Source of the DNA: JALYGJ01 sp036558545
GTDB taxonomy: Bacteria; Chloroflexota; Limnocylindria; Limnocylindrales; CSP1-4
Assembly: GCA_036558545.1 (NCBI GenBank)
Contig: DATBFJ010000117.1
Location: 1 to 64,000 of the forward strand
Length of the DNA stretch: 64,000 nucleotides
Direction of reading: 5' to 3'
Shown here: positions 51,490 through 60,745 of the stretch, one piece after another
Layout: every line of letters starts with the position of its first letter
Numbering within the stretch: position 1 is the stretch's first letter
The notes under the pieces: model-generated
The model's database searches: none
What the model saw: the letters and a program-made list of their open reading frames with translations, nothing else
Told to the model about the DNA's origin: nothing
Made by a program: the position numbers and the translations under genes

Positions 51490-51711
51490 TCAGTTCAGCC
51501 TTGCAAGAAACTTTGTCAGCAAGCGGTAATCGGCGACAGCGCCGACGCCCGCCCCAGCCAGAAACCCGATCACCACGAAGATGGGGTTTGTTCCCAGCTG
51601 GAGGTCCAGCCAGTGGCCGGCCAGCGCTCCGGCCATCGTCGTAACGAAGAGGACGAGGCCGATCTCCGAGAAAAGGGCGAAGTAGGCGCCCAGCCTCGGA
51701 ACGTCGTTCAT
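51490..51711 (-). CDS. AtpZ/AtpI-family small membrane protein
   Basis: 73 residues from ATG 51711 (MNDVPRLGAYFALFSEIG); the frame extends to 51870 only as a shadow of the phosphotransferase gene. Two TM helices with a charged turn: LVLFVTTMAGALAGHWLDLQLGTNPIFVVIGFLAGAGVGAVADY. This is the F0F1 assembly/Mg2+-related protein found first in many atp operons (PF09527). Its position directly before atpB supports the call. Confidence 0.88.
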   Translation of the reverse strand: MNDVPRLGAYFALFSEIGLVLFVTTMAGALAGHWLDLQLGTNPIFVVIGFLAGAGVGAVADYRLLTKFLARLN

Positions 51712-51748
51712 CGCTGATCCAATAACGCGCCGGGAGTATAGCAGCGGG

Positions 51749-52939
51749 TCACTTTGGGCTCTGCCCGGGGTCTTCCTCGTCAACCTCGGCGCCAACGATC
51801 TCCTCTCCGGCGCGCCGGATCGCGCCGAGCGTCCCCAACTCAGGCTCATCGGTGTAGCTCGAGCGTTCAAGCGACTGGCCGGCGCGCCGGGTCAGCAGGA
51901 AGAGGAGCAGGCCGCCGATGATGACCACCAGGATGAACACCGAGATCTGGCCGCGGCCGGACAGCAGAAGGCCCGAGATCGCAAGAATGACGCCGATCGC
52001 ATAGATCACGATGACGGCCTGGCGATGGCTGAGCCCAAGGTCGAGCAGCCGGTGGTGCAGATGGCCCCGGTCGGCGCTGAACGGGGAGCGACCCTGCGAG
52101 ACGCGCCGGATGATGATCCAGAACGTGTCGATGATCGGCACGCCCAGGACGAGCAGGGCGAGCGCGACCTTGGCAGTGCCCATGACAGAGAGAACGGCCA
52201 GCGCGTAGCCGACGCTGAAAACCCCGGCCGTGCCGATGAACACGCGCGCCGGATGGAAGTTGTACGGCAGGAAGCCGATCAACGAGCCGGCCAGGAGTCC
52301 GCACATGACCGCGACGACCGGCTGAATGGGATCGCTGACGAGCGAGATGATGCCCAGCGTGGAGACCGCGATCAGCGCCACACCCGCGAGCAGGCCGTCC
52401 AGGCCGTCGATGAAGTTGACGCTGTTGATCATGCCGACGATCCACAAGGTGGTCACGGCCGCAGCGGCCGCGTCACCGAGCAGGATCTGGTTGTCACCAA
52501 ATGGACTGGGCAGCCGGTCGATGCTGATCGTGAAGTAGATGGCAATGGCGGCCAGGACGAACTGGAAAATGAATTGCCAGCGCGCCTTGAGCTCCAGTCG
52601 ATCGTCGAGGTAGCCCAGGAATGCTCCCACGCTGACGCCCAGGAAAAGGGCGACGACCTCTGGCGTGCGCACGGCGTTGAGCGGCGTGTTGGCGATATGA
52701 AGGACGGAGTTGAGCGCCAGGCCTCCGACGCCCACGATCACGAAGGATGCCGCGACGGCGATTCCACCGGTGCGCGGGATGGGCCTGGCGTGGACGCGCC
52801 GCTCGTCGTTCGGCACGTCGATCGCGCCGAGCCGCTCGGCGTAGCGGATCGTCAGCGGGGTTAGAAGGAAGCTCAGCAGTCCGGCTGCGATCAGCGCGAC
52901 AAGAACAACAGGTAGCGCGTCGAGCGCCGCCTGGCTCAC
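51749..52939 (-). CDS. wecA: WecA/TagO-type polyprenyl-phosphate GlcNAc-1-phosphate transferase
   Basis: 396 residues, about 10-11 TM segments. Motifs: VPNDERRVHARPIPRTGGIAVA, then GYLDDRLELKARWQFIFQ, then INSVNFIDGLDGLLAGVALI, and the HHH segment RGHLHHRLLDLGLSHRQAV. Family role: first membrane step of teichoic acid, O-antigen or ECA-type glycan synthesis, and the likely starter for the glycan genes in the window. It shares one base with the glyA stop and precedes the atp genes. Confidence 0.92.
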   Translation of the reverse strand: MSQAALDALPVVLVALIAAGLLSFLLTPLTIRYAERLGAIDVPNDERRVHARPIPRTGGIAVAASFVIVGVGGLALNSVLHIANTPLNAVRTPEVVALFLGVSVGAFLGYLDDRLELKARWQFIFQFVLAAIAIYFTISIDRLPSPFGDNQILLGDAAAAAVTTLWIVGMINSVNFIDGLDGLLAGVALIAVSTLGIISLVSDPIQPVVAVMCGLLAGSLIGFLPYNFHPARVFIGTAGVFSVGYALAVLSVMGTAKVALALLVLGVPIIDTFWIIIRRVSQGRSPFSADRGHLHHRLLDLGLSHRQAVIVIYAIGVILAISGLLLSGRGQISVFILVVIIGGLLLFLLTRRAGQSLERSSYTDEPELGTLGAIRRAGEEIVGAEVDEEDPGQSPK

Positions 52940-54225
52940 TACTCGGGCAAACCCGGAACCGGGAAGCGGGCGCAGATGTCGTGCACACGCCCGGACAACT
53001 CGGCGAGCGCTTGCTCGTCTTCGCGCCGCTCGATGGCCTGCACGATGAGCGTGCCTACTTCGCGCATCTCGTCGGGTCCAAAGCCGCGCGTGGTCGTCGC
53101 CGGCGTCCCGACACGGATGCCCGACGACGTATTTGGGGGCAATGGATCGAATGGGATGGCGTTCTTGTTGACGGTGATGCCGATGCCGTCGAGGACGTGC
53201 TCGGCTTCCTTCCCTGTGACGCCAAGCGGCGTTACGTCGACGAGCATCAGGTGGTTGTCCGTGCCACCGGAAACGACCAGGGCACCGTTGTCTGCCAGCG
53301 TCGCCGCGAGCAGCTGGGCATTGCTGATCGTCCGCTCGATGTCGCCCCGGAACTCATCCGTGGCGGCCAGCTTGAGAGCCACCGCCTTGGCCGCGATGAC
53401 GTGCATCAGCGGGCCGCCCTGCAACCCAGGAAAGACGGTCTTATCGACTTGCTTGGCCAGGTCCGCTTTCGAGAAGACGAGGCCACCACGTGGGCCGCGT
53501 AGCGTCTTGTGGGTCGTTGTCGTGACGAGGTCCGCGTGCGGAAAAGGGCTGGGATGCCGGCCGGCGGCGACCAGTCCGGCGATGTGCGCCATGTCGACGA
53601 ACAAGAGCGCGTCAACCGAGTGCGCAATCTCGGCGAGGCGCTCGAAATCGATGACTCTCGGGTAGGCACTGGCGCCCGCGACGATCATCTTGGGCTGCAC
53701 TTCCCTGGCCTGCACCGCGAGCGCGTCGTAGTCGATGCGCGCGTCTTCCTGGCGGACTCCATAAGCGTGAACGTCGAACCATTTGCCGCTGAAGTTGACC
53801 GGCGAGCCGTGCGTCAGGTGGCCGCCATGCGCCAGGTTCATGCCGAGGATCCGGTCACCGATATTGAGCACGGATATGTAGGCGGCCATGTTTGCCTGCG
53901 CGCCCGAGTGCGGCTGCACGTTGACATGCTCCGCGCCCGGAAACAAGGCCAAAGCGCGCTCCTGGGCAAGGCGCTCGACCTCGTCCACGAACTCGCAGCC
54001 GCCGTAATAGCGCTTGCCCGGTAGTCCCTCAGCGTATTTGTTGGTCAGCCACGAACCCTGCGCCTCCAGAACCGCGCCGAATGCGTAGTTCTCACTGGCG
54101 ATCAGCTCGATCTTCCAGCGCTGCCGCTCACGCTCACCGACCATGGCGTCCCACAGTTCGGGATCGACCTCGGATATGGGCGCCCAGGCAAGTCGGGAGC
54201 TGGAGGAGATCGTCACGGCCACCAA
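52939..54225 (-). CDS. glyA: Serine hydroxymethyltransferase
   Basis: 428 residues. IELIASENYAFGAVLEAQGSWLTNKYAEGLPGKRYYGG, then VNVQPHSGAQANMAAYIS, then DMAHIAGLVAAG and the PLP-binding Lys in VTTTTHKTLRGPRGG, then PLMHVIAAKAVAL. Role: serine to glycine with transfer of a one-carbon unit to tetrahydrofolate, cytosolic. The first ~15 residues (VAVTISSSSRLAWAP) are not conserved and the exact start is uncertain. Confidence 0.97.
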   Translation of the reverse strand: MVAVTISSSSRLAWAPISEVDPELWDAMVGERERQRWKIELIASENYAFGAVLEAQGSWLTNKYAEGLPGKRYYGGCEFVDEVERLAQERALALFPGAEHVNVQPHSGAQANMAAYISVLNIGDRILGMNLAHGGHLTHGSPVNFSGKWFDVHAYGVRQEDARIDYDALAVQAREVQPKMIVAGASAYPRVIDFERLAEIAHSVDALLFVDMAHIAGLVAAGRHPSPFPHADLVTTTTHKTLRGPRGGLVFSKADLAKQVDKTVFPGLQGGPLMHVIAAKAVALKLAATDEFRGDIERTISNAQLLAATLADNGALVVSGGTDNHLMLVDVTPLGVTGKEAEHVLDGIGITVNKNAIPFDPLPPNTSSGIRVGTPATTTRGFGPDEMREVGTLIVQAIERREDEQALAELSGRVHDICARFPVPGLPE

Positions 54226-54235
54226 AGTTTAGCCC

Positions 54236-54859
54236 TCAGCGCAGGGCGGCCGCGATGTCCCTGGCCGATATGGCCCCTTCACGCAGGATGCGCGGCGGCA
54301 CACTCGCGTCAGAACAGTCAACGACCGTGGACGGCGTGCCGCCGCGGACAGGGCCGTCATCAAGGATGAGCTCCAAATCATCGCCCAGGGCCTGCTCCAC
54401 GAGGGCAGGGGTCGTCGCGTCCGGTTGCCCGGAGATATTCGCCGAGCTGGCCGCGATCGGCCCAAGGAGGCGAGCCAGATGACGTGGCGTGTCGTGATCG
54501 GGTAGGCGCACCCCAAGCGTGGTTCGGCCGCCGCCGAGCAGCGGGGTCAGATCGATGTCCGGACGCCGTTCGAGGACGATCGTCATCGCGCCCGGCCAAA
54601 AGCGACCAGCGAGCTGCTCGGCGGCGACCGTCACCACTGCCAGCGAGCGGACCTGATCGAGCGAGTCGACGAGGATCTGGATGCCCTTTTCGTTTGAGCG
54701 CCGCTTTGCGGCGATGAGCCGCTCCACCGACGCTTGGTCGGGCAGGGCGCACACGCCGTACACGGTTTCGGTCGGGATACCGACCAGCAGGCCGGATTTG
54801 AGGGCCGCGACCGCGGCATCCAACGCCTCGGAGGCGTGCGCGGAGATGACGCGCGTCAT
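54236..54859 (-). CDS. tsaC: Threonylcarbamoyl-AMP synthase
   Basis: 207 residues, YrdC/Sua5 type without the C-terminal Sua5 domain. Motifs: LLVGIPTETVYGVCALP, AAKRRSNEKGIQILVDSL, RFWPGAMTIVLERR, TTLGVRLPDHDT and ASSANISGQPDA. Role: makes threonylcarbamoyl-adenylate for t6A37 in tRNAs reading ANN codons. It starts by a one-base overlap with the prmC stop, and a short gap separates it from glyA. Confidence 0.94.
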   Translation of the reverse strand: MTRVISAHASEALDAAVAALKSGLLVGIPTETVYGVCALPDQASVERLIAAKRRSNEKGIQILVDSLDQVRSLAVVTVAAEQLAGRFWPGAMTIVLERRPDIDLTPLLGGGRTTLGVRLPDHDTPRHLARLLGPIAASSANISGQPDATTPALVEQALGDDLELILDDGPVRGGTPSTVVDCSDASVPPRILREGAISARDIAAALR

Positions 54860-55761
54860 CAGTGGGCGACCCTCGCGATTTCGAGAACTCGCGGGCGTCC
54901 GGTCAGGTCGTCGTGGACGTCTACGCTCCAGCCGTCACCGAGCGTCGTGGCCGCCGCGCGCGCTGCGTCTGCCTGATCAGAACCGATCTCGAGAAGTGAC
55001 ACTCCTCCTTCTCTGAGTGCGCTGGCCAGCTGTTCGATCAACCTTCGGATCAGAGCAAGCCCGTCAGGTCCGCCATCAAGGGCCGAAGCGGGTTCAAAGC
55101 TCACTGCTTTCGGAAGCGTCGGCAGGGTGTCCGTGGGGATGTAAGGCAGGTTGGCCAGCAGCAGGTCCACTGGCTCGCTTTCGGCACCATACGCAAGGTC
55201 GGCTTGTCTGAAGTCGATCACATCCGCTACGCCGTGCACGACGGCATTCTCGATCGCGAGAGCCAGGGCGTCCGCTGAGGCGTCCGTGGCACGCAGTCTT
55301 ACATCGCTCGAGTAGCCGCGGCGGCGGTTGTGGATTGCGATGGCAACGGCTATGGCGCCGCTGCCGGTGCCCACGTCCCAAACACGCAACGGATCGTCAG
55401 GGCTTCGTGGGTGCGCAGTCAGCATCGTTCCGATGAGCGCCACGGCGAGATCCACGAGCGTTTCAGTCTCCGGCCGGGGAATGAGTGCTCGCGGGTCCAC
55501 CGTGAATGCAACGCCGTAAAACTCCTTGATGCCACGGATGTACGACACCGGCTCGCCGCTCGAGCGACGTTCGACGAGCCTTTCGAACTCGCGTGCGGCT
55601 TCGACGCCGACGCCGGCCTCCGGACCGGCGAGGAGCGTTGCGCGATCGACACGCAGAACATGGCCCAGCAGCACCTCCGCGTCCAGCCGAGGCGTCTCTG
55701 AGCCGCTCTCCGTCAGCCGCACAGCGGCGTCACGCAGCAGCCCACCCACGGTTGCAGCCAT
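54859..55761 (-). CDS. prmC: Release-factor glutamine methyltransferase PrmC/HemK
   Basis: 300 residues. N-terminal helical domain, then GEPVSYIRGIKEFYGVAFTVDPRALIPRPETETL, the SAM motif VWDVGTGSGAIAVAIAI, and the substrate motif LLANLPYIPTD (residues 204-207 NLPY rather than the usual NPPY). Role: methylates the Gln of the GGQ motif in RF1, which is encoded two genes upstream. The neighbourhood with prfA and tsaC is the common bacterial arrangement. Confidence 0.93.
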   Translation of the reverse strand: MAATVGGLLRDAAVRLTESGSETPRLDAEVLLGHVLRVDRATLLAGPEAGVGVEAAREFERLVERRSSGEPVSYIRGIKEFYGVAFTVDPRALIPRPETETLVDLAVALIGTMLTAHPRSPDDPLRVWDVGTGSGAIAVAIAIHNRRRGYSSDVRLRATDASADALALAIENAVVHGVADVIDFRQADLAYGAESEPVDLLLANLPYIPTDTLPTLPKAVSFEPASALDGGPDGLALIRRLIEQLASALREGGVSLLEIGSDQADAARAAATTLGDGWSVDVHDDLTGRPRVLEIARVAH

Positions 55762-55780
55762 TCAGGCTGGCGCTACGGGC

Positions 55781-58102
55781 TCAGAGACGAACGACGACGT
55801 CGAGGTCGCCCGTGCGCCGAAGCACCTCGACCGATATTGACTCGGTCTCGCGATCGAACGCGAGATCGACGAGCGCTGAGCCAACGCGCAGATTGCGCAA
55901 GCGCAGGTCGGCCAGCCAATCGGGTAACGACGGACGCACAAGCTCGATCCTGTTCGAGCGCGCGTCGGCGCGCATGCCGAGCGTGGCACTGACCATGTGG
56001 AACAGCGACCCCGCGGCCCATGCCTGGGGCGAGCATGCGACCGGATAAGGCACCGGCAGAGGCGAGTAATCGCGGTCGAAACCGCAGAAAAGCTCTGGCA
56101 GGCGGGCCTCGCGAAAGTGCGCCGTCGCCTCGAGCAGCGCCCCGGCAACCTTGCGCGCCTCGTCGAAGAGCCCGTAGCTCGCGAAGCCCGCTGCGCAGAT
56201 GCCGTTGTCATGCGGCCAGACCGTGCCGAGGTGGTAGCCGATCGGGTTGTAGCCGACCGTCTCTGCCGACAGCGTCCGGATACCCCAGCCGCTCCACATC
56301 CCGCCCGAGGTCAAGGCCCTCGCCACGCTGGCAGCGCGATCCTGAGATGCGATACCTGCCCACAGCGCATGACCGGCATTTGAGGCAATCCCGTCAACAC
56401 AGTCCTTGTTGCCGTCGAGCGCGAGGGCGTACGTGCCCACATCTCCCATCCAGAACTTGTCTTCGAAGCTCTGGCGCAGTTGCTCGGCCGCCTTCTCCTG
56501 GGCTTCAGCGAGCGCGACCTCGCCGCGCAGACGCGCCAGACGCGCCATCCCACGTCGAGCGGCGTAAACGTAGCCCTGGACCTCGACCAGCGCGATCGGC
56601 CCTTCGGCGAGCGTGCCGTTCCTGCTCCGAATGGAATCCCAGGAATCTTTCCAGCCCTGGTTCGCAAGTCCCCGCTCCGACTGGCGCTCGTACTCGATGA
56701 ACCCGTCGTGGTCCGCGTCACCGTAGTTGTCTATCCAGCTCAGGGCCGCGATTGCGTTGGGCCATAGCTGATCAAGCAGCTCGTCGTCCGCGGTCCATCG
56801 CTCATAGGAATCAAGGAGCATGAGCCAAAGTGGCGTCGCGTCGACGGTTCCGTAATAGGGCGAGTGCGGAATCTCGTTGGTGCCTGCCAGCTCACCGGTG
56901 CGCAGCTCATGCAGGATCTTGCCCGGCTGGGCGTCCCGCCAGTCATCAACCTCCGTCGCCTGGTAGCGCGCCAGCAAAGTGAGCGTGTTGCGCGCGATCT
57001 GGGGCCGAATCGACAACAGCTGAAGACTGGTGATCAGCGAATCACGGCCGAAGAGGCAGCTGAACCAGGGCACTCCCGCAGCGATGTATCGATCGCCCGT
57101 CTGAACGTCTGTGTTCAGGAGCAGGCGCAGGTCGGCGCTGCCGCGTTCGAGTGCTCGCTCGGCCAGAAGGTGGCTCGTGTCGATCGCGGCCGAGGACTGG
57201 CGCCATGCTCGGTGCATGGCGATGGCCTGATCCGGGTCGATGCGCGGCGGCGGCTCGTCGTTCGAGTTTTCATCGGCGGCCACGCGACGTCGCGCTGCAA
57301 GCATCGCTCGTTCGTCGTCGTACCAGATCTCGATGGTGATCGTCAGCGCTCCGCCCGCAGCAATCTCTTCGTCCAGCTGCAGCGTTACCGGGCCGATCGC
57401 GCCTTTCTCGCCGCCTGAAACCACTTCCATCGAGGGGGAGTGAGCGACGTGAGTCGTGCGCAGGATGTCGTCCAGGCCGCGATACGAGAACGTGACGCGG
57501 CCTGCGCCCAGGTCATTGGGCAGGCGTTCACCTCGCCTGACGCGAACCGCGCCACGCAACTCGAAGATGTCCGCGTAATCGGCGTCGAGCGCGAGCTTAA
57601 CGAGCGCGCGCTCCGGAGCAATCGTGTAGTTGGTGATCGTTATCCGCTCACGGAACCCATTGGCGATGACGCGCTCGCGCACGACGCCGAGCGACTGGCG
57701 TCGCAGCACGATCTCCGAGCCGTCGAGTTCGCGCTCGGGATCGGCGAAAAGGTCAGGGTTGGTCAGCTGGATCGAGCTCTGGAAGCTGGCCGCCGGACCT
57801 GTCCGCAATACGACTGGCCGAACTCCGTTGAGCTCCATGTCGTAGGTGGAAAGGACGCGCGTGTCGGAGTCATACAGGCCCAGGCCACGGCCGTCAGGGC
57901 GAATGTCGCCGTGGGCGCTGCTCAACATGAACAGGTTTTCGTGCTTCAGGACGTGTACGCCCGTGAGGTCCGTGGCCCGCACGATCTGCGGATGTGAGTT
58001 GTCGATCTCGGTCGGATCGGCCCTGGGCCGGGCTTCGAGAAAGTCTGTTTGGGCCAAGTCCGTCGGCGTATCGACCTTCGGCGTCTCCCCCGTTGTCGTC
58101 AT
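55781..58102 (-). CDS. Glycogen debranching-type amylo-alpha-1,6-glucosidase
   Basis: 773 residues from ATG 58102; a TTG start at 58156 inside prfA is possible but less likely. The N-terminal domain (GDE_N_bis type) has ENLFMLSSAHGDIRPDGRGLGLYDSDTRVLSTYDMELNG. The C-terminal (alpha/alpha)6 domain has GVPWFSCLFGRDSLITSLQLL, GLANQGWKDSWDSIR, YNPIGYHLGTVWPHDNGICAAGF and CSPQAWAAGSLFHM, as in GH63/GH15-like enzymes. Likely hydrolysis of alpha-glucan branch points or related sugars. The location between prfA and prmC is unusual. Confidence 0.88.
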   Translation of the reverse strand: MTTTGETPKVDTPTDLAQTDFLEARPRADPTEIDNSHPQIVRATDLTGVHVLKHENLFMLSSAHGDIRPDGRGLGLYDSDTRVLSTYDMELNGVRPVVLRTGPAASFQSSIQLTNPDLFADPERELDGSEIVLRRQSLGVVRERVIANGFRERITITNYTIAPERALVKLALDADYADIFELRGAVRVRRGERLPNDLGAGRVTFSYRGLDDILRTTHVAHSPSMEVVSGGEKGAIGPVTLQLDEEIAAGGALTITIEIWYDDERAMLAARRRVAADENSNDEPPPRIDPDQAIAMHRAWRQSSAAIDTSHLLAERALERGSADLRLLLNTDVQTGDRYIAAGVPWFSCLFGRDSLITSLQLLSIRPQIARNTLTLLARYQATEVDDWRDAQPGKILHELRTGELAGTNEIPHSPYYGTVDATPLWLMLLDSYERWTADDELLDQLWPNAIAALSWIDNYGDADHDGFIEYERQSERGLANQGWKDSWDSIRSRNGTLAEGPIALVEVQGYVYAARRGMARLARLRGEVALAEAQEKAAEQLRQSFEDKFWMGDVGTYALALDGNKDCVDGIASNAGHALWAGIASQDRAASVARALTSGGMWSGWGIRTLSAETVGYNPIGYHLGTVWPHDNGICAAGFASYGLFDEARKVAGALLEATAHFREARLPELFCGFDRDYSPLPVPYPVACSPQAWAAGSLFHMVSATLGMRADARSNRIELVRPSLPDWLADLRLRNLRVGSALVDLAFDRETESISVEVLRRTGDLDVVVRL

Positions 58103-58124
58103 ACGCGGAGTTTGACCCTTGTCG

Positions 58125-59207
58125 TCACGCCGCGTCGGGTTCCTCGTAATGCGCAAGGCGTTCGGCCTGGTCCGTCGTGATCAGGTCGTCGAGCAATCGA
58201 TCAAGGTCGCCGTCGAGGACGTTGGGCAGGTTGTGCAGGTCCATGTTTATGCGGTGATCGGTCACTCGGTCCTGCGGGAAGTTGTAGGTGCGGATCTTTT
58301 CCGAGCGGTCCCCCGAACCGACCATGCTCCGTCGCACCTCGCGCTCGGCCTCGTGGGCCCTGTTCTGCTCTGCCTCGAGCAGACGAGCGCGCAGCACGGA
58401 TAGTGCCTTGGCCTTGTTCTTGTGCTGGCTCTTCTCGTCCTGGATCTCAACGACCAGACCGGTTGGCAGGTGCGTGATGCGCACGGCAGAGTCGGTCGTG
58501 TTGACACTCTGGCCGCCCGGGCCGGAGGACCGCTTGACCTCGATGCGCAGGTCCTTGTCCTCGTCGATCTGAACATCGACCTCGTCAGCTTCGGGCAGTA
58601 CGGCGACAGTGGCGGTCGATGTGTGGATGCGTCCGCTCGATTCGGTCTCAGGGACACGCTGCACACGATGTACGCCGCCCTCGTACTTGAGCCTGCTGTA
58701 TGCGCCCTGACCACGGACCTCGAAGATGACCTCGCGCAGGCCTCCGATGCCGGTCTCATTCGCGGTCAGCACCTCGGTCGCCCAGCGATGCCGCTCCGCG
58801 TACCTCTTGTACATACGGAACAGCTGCGCAGCGAAAAGCGCCGCTTCCTCGCCACCGGCACCCGCCCTGATCTCGACTATCACGTTCTTGCCGTCATTCG
58901 GGTCGCGGGGCAGCAACAGAAGGCGAAGCTCCTGGCCAATCTCATGTTCCGATCGCTCGGCTGCCTCGATCTCTTCGCGGGCCAGCTCGCGCAGCTCGGG
59001 ATCGGATTCGGCCTCGCGCAGGCTCTGCAGCTGCGCGCGCACCTCCTTCAAGCGCCTGTACGCGGTAACCACTGGCTCGAGCTGCGCGTGCTCCCGGCCG
59101 AGCTCACGCTGCATATCCGGATCGGCGGCTATCTCTGGCTTGGAATACTCCTGCTCGATCTCCGTGAAGCGAGCTTCGAGCGTGTCCAGCCGTTCGTCAA
59201 CGCTCAT
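58125..59207 (-). CDS. prfA: Peptide chain release factor 1
   Basis: 360 residues. Coiled-coil N-terminus, stop-codon reading motif VPETES (186-188, PxT), then RIHTSTATVAVLPEADEV and the catalytic GGQ at 231-233 in RSSGPGGQSVNTTDSAVRI. Role: termination at UAA and UAG. It shares an ATGA overlap with the DUF1385 gene upstream and is followed by the debranching enzyme (22-base gap). Confidence 0.97.
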   Translation of the reverse strand: MSVDERLDTLEARFTEIEQEYSKPEIAADPDMQRELGREHAQLEPVVTAYRRLKEVRAQLQSLREAESDPELRELAREEIEAAERSEHEIGQELRLLLLPRDPNDGKNVIVEIRAGAGGEEAALFAAQLFRMYKRYAERHRWATEVLTANETGIGGLREVIFEVRGQGAYSRLKYEGGVHRVQRVPETESSGRIHTSTATVAVLPEADEVDVQIDEDKDLRIEVKRSSGPGGQSVNTTDSAVRITHLPTGLVVEIQDEKSQHKNKAKALSVLRARLLEAEQNRAHEAEREVRRSMVGSGDRSEKIRTYNFPQDRVTDHRINMDLHNLPNVLDGDLDRLLDDLITTDQAERLAHYEEPDAA

Positions 59208-60184
59208 CGCGAGAGTTGATCGGGCGCCGACTCCTGCTCGCCGGCGGCCTTGTCTGAGCCCATCGGTATAGGTCTCCGTGGCACATCCCAGCTGCCGGCT
59301 GGCGCGTCTTCGCCATTCGCCGCGAGAGCCTCCTGCATCGACGCGATTGCGACGGCGATCATCCCGTCATCAGGCTGCTTTGTGGTTATGCCCTGCAGCC
59401 AGATACCCGGCAGATACAGCCAGCGCAGCCAGACCCTGTCCCGGTGTTTCGCGCCGAAACGCAACAGCTCGTAGGCGATCGAGGCGATGACCGGGATGAG
59501 CAGAATCCGGCCGACGATGCTGACCAACAGACTCTGGCCGACGAGCAGGCTGAACATCAGGATGCTCAAGATGATGAAGATGACCAGGAACTCCGTACCG
59601 CAGCGCGGGTGGGCGGTCGGGTACTTGCGAACGTGTTCGACGTCGAGCGGATCCTCGTGCTCCAGCGCGTGGATCGTCATGTGCTCCGCGCCGTGGTACT
59701 GGAATGTCCGGCGGATCTCAGCCGAGCGGCCGACGAGCAACAGGTAGCCGACGAATATCGCCACCCGGATGATGCCTTCGACGAGGTGCTGCGCGAACGC
59801 CTGGTCAGGTCCAAGCGTCACGCGGGTGGTGGCGTCGGCAAGAAACAGCGGCAACAGAACGAAAAGTCCGACGGCAAGCGCGAGGGTGACGATGAGCGTG
59901 ATCGCGATCGTGCCGCGACCCATCTGCTCGCCTTCTCCCTCGGCCTGAACGGAGCCTGAGCGCATCAGCCAGCGGGTGCCGATTACCAGCGTCTCGTAGA
60001 GCAGCACGATGCCGCGCACGAACGGTGCACGGGCAAACCGGTTACGGTGAAGTATCGAGTTGAGCGGCTCCGAGGTCGCCACGATCGAGCCGTCGGGGTG
60101 GCGGAGCGCGACGCCAATGGCGCCGCGGCCGCGCATCATCACGCCCTCGAGCAGTGCCTGACCGCCGTAGTCAACGCGCGCCAT
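59204..60184 (-). CDS. DUF1385 membrane protein
   Basis: 326 residues. Family signatures YGGQALLEGVMMRGRGAIGVALRHPDG, then FARAPFVRGIVLLYETLVIGTRWLMRS, FQYHGAEHMTIHALEHEDPLDVEHVRKYPTAHPRCGTEFLV. About five TM segments. The conserved His/Cys residues suggest a metal site. Function unknown; the family typically lies next to rpmE and prfA in Gram-positive-type genomes, as here. Confidence 0.92.
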   Translation of the reverse strand: MARVDYGGQALLEGVMMRGRGAIGVALRHPDGSIVATSEPLNSILHRNRFARAPFVRGIVLLYETLVIGTRWLMRSGSVQAEGEGEQMGRGTIAITLIVTLALAVGLFVLLPLFLADATTRVTLGPDQAFAQHLVEGIIRVAIFVGYLLLVGRSAEIRRTFQYHGAEHMTIHALEHEDPLDVEHVRKYPTAHPRCGTEFLVIFIILSILMFSLLVGQSLLVSIVGRILLIPVIASIAYELLRFGAKHRDRVWLRWLYLPGIWLQGITTKQPDDGMIAVAIASMQEALAANGEDAPAGSWDVPRRPIPMGSDKAAGEQESAPDQLSR

Positions 60185-60243
60185 CGATCAGTCTCCCGCT
60201 TTGGCGGGTGCGGTTGCCGTCGCTGGAAGGCGACGTGCCCAGA

Positions 60244-60456
60244 TCAGAGTCGAGCTGACCGCTCGAGGCGCTTCTGGAAGCGCTCCACCTGGCCGGCCGT
60301 GTCAACGATCGTCTGCTTGCCCGTGAAGAAAGGATGGCAGTTCGAGCAGATGTCGACATGCAGCGATGGCTGCGTCGAGCCGACCTCGAACTCGGTGTGG
60401 CACGAGCCGCACACGACCTTGGCCTGCTGGTACTTGGGATGTATTGCCGACTTCAT
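60244..60456 (-). CDS. rpmE: 50S ribosomal protein L31 (zinc-binding type)
   Basis: 70 residues with Cys16/Cys19 (CGSCHTEF) and Cys37/Cys40 (CSNCHPFFTGKQ), the zinc ribbon of the C+ form. The start overlaps the rpmA stop (ATGA). The zinc form suggests that replacement by a zinc-free copy under zinc starvation is possible; no such copy is in this window. Confidence 0.96.
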   Translation of the reverse strand: MKSAIHPKYQQAKVVCGSCHTEFEVGSTQPSLHVDICSNCHPFFTGKQTIVDTAGQVERFQKRLERSARL

Positions 60457-60740
60457 GCGATATCTCCGGCGCTCGCCGCTGCGGGCGCAACTTCTTCAAC
60501 ACGAACGCGCTTCTTGTCGCGTCGCTCGTGCTCGAAATGAACCTTGCCATCTACCGTGGCGAAAACCGTGTAGTCGCGACCGAGATCCGTGCCCGGACCG
60601 GCGAGGAAGGTCATGCCACGCTGTCGGACGATGATCGAACCGGCGGTCACGACCTGCCCGTCGCCGGCCTTCACGCCAAGGCGCTGGCCAACGCTGTCGC
60701 GGCCATTCTTGGAGCTCGAGCCCGCCTTCTTGTGTGCCAT
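60453..60740 (-). CDS. rpmA: 50S ribosomal protein L27
   Basis: 95 residues starting MAHKKAGSSSKNGRDSVGQRLGVK, with VTAGSIIVRQRGMTFLAGPGTDLGRDYTVFA. The N-terminus begins directly with AHKKAG, without the cleavable extension seen in Firmicutes. It lies 5 bases after rplU, the usual L21-L27 pair. The C-terminal ~20 residues are an Ala/Val/Glu extension. Confidence 0.97.
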   Translation of the reverse strand: MAHKKAGSSSKNGRDSVGQRLGVKAGDGQVVTAGSIIVRQRGMTFLAGPGTDLGRDYTVFATVDGKVHFEHERRDKKRVRVEEVAPAAASAGDIA

Positions 60741-60745
60741 CTGTC

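Noticed and set aside
51712..51870. N-terminal extension of the AtpZ-like protein
   Set aside because: It overlaps the WecA gene and has shadow-like composition; MNDVPRLGAYF at 51711 begins the conserved part.
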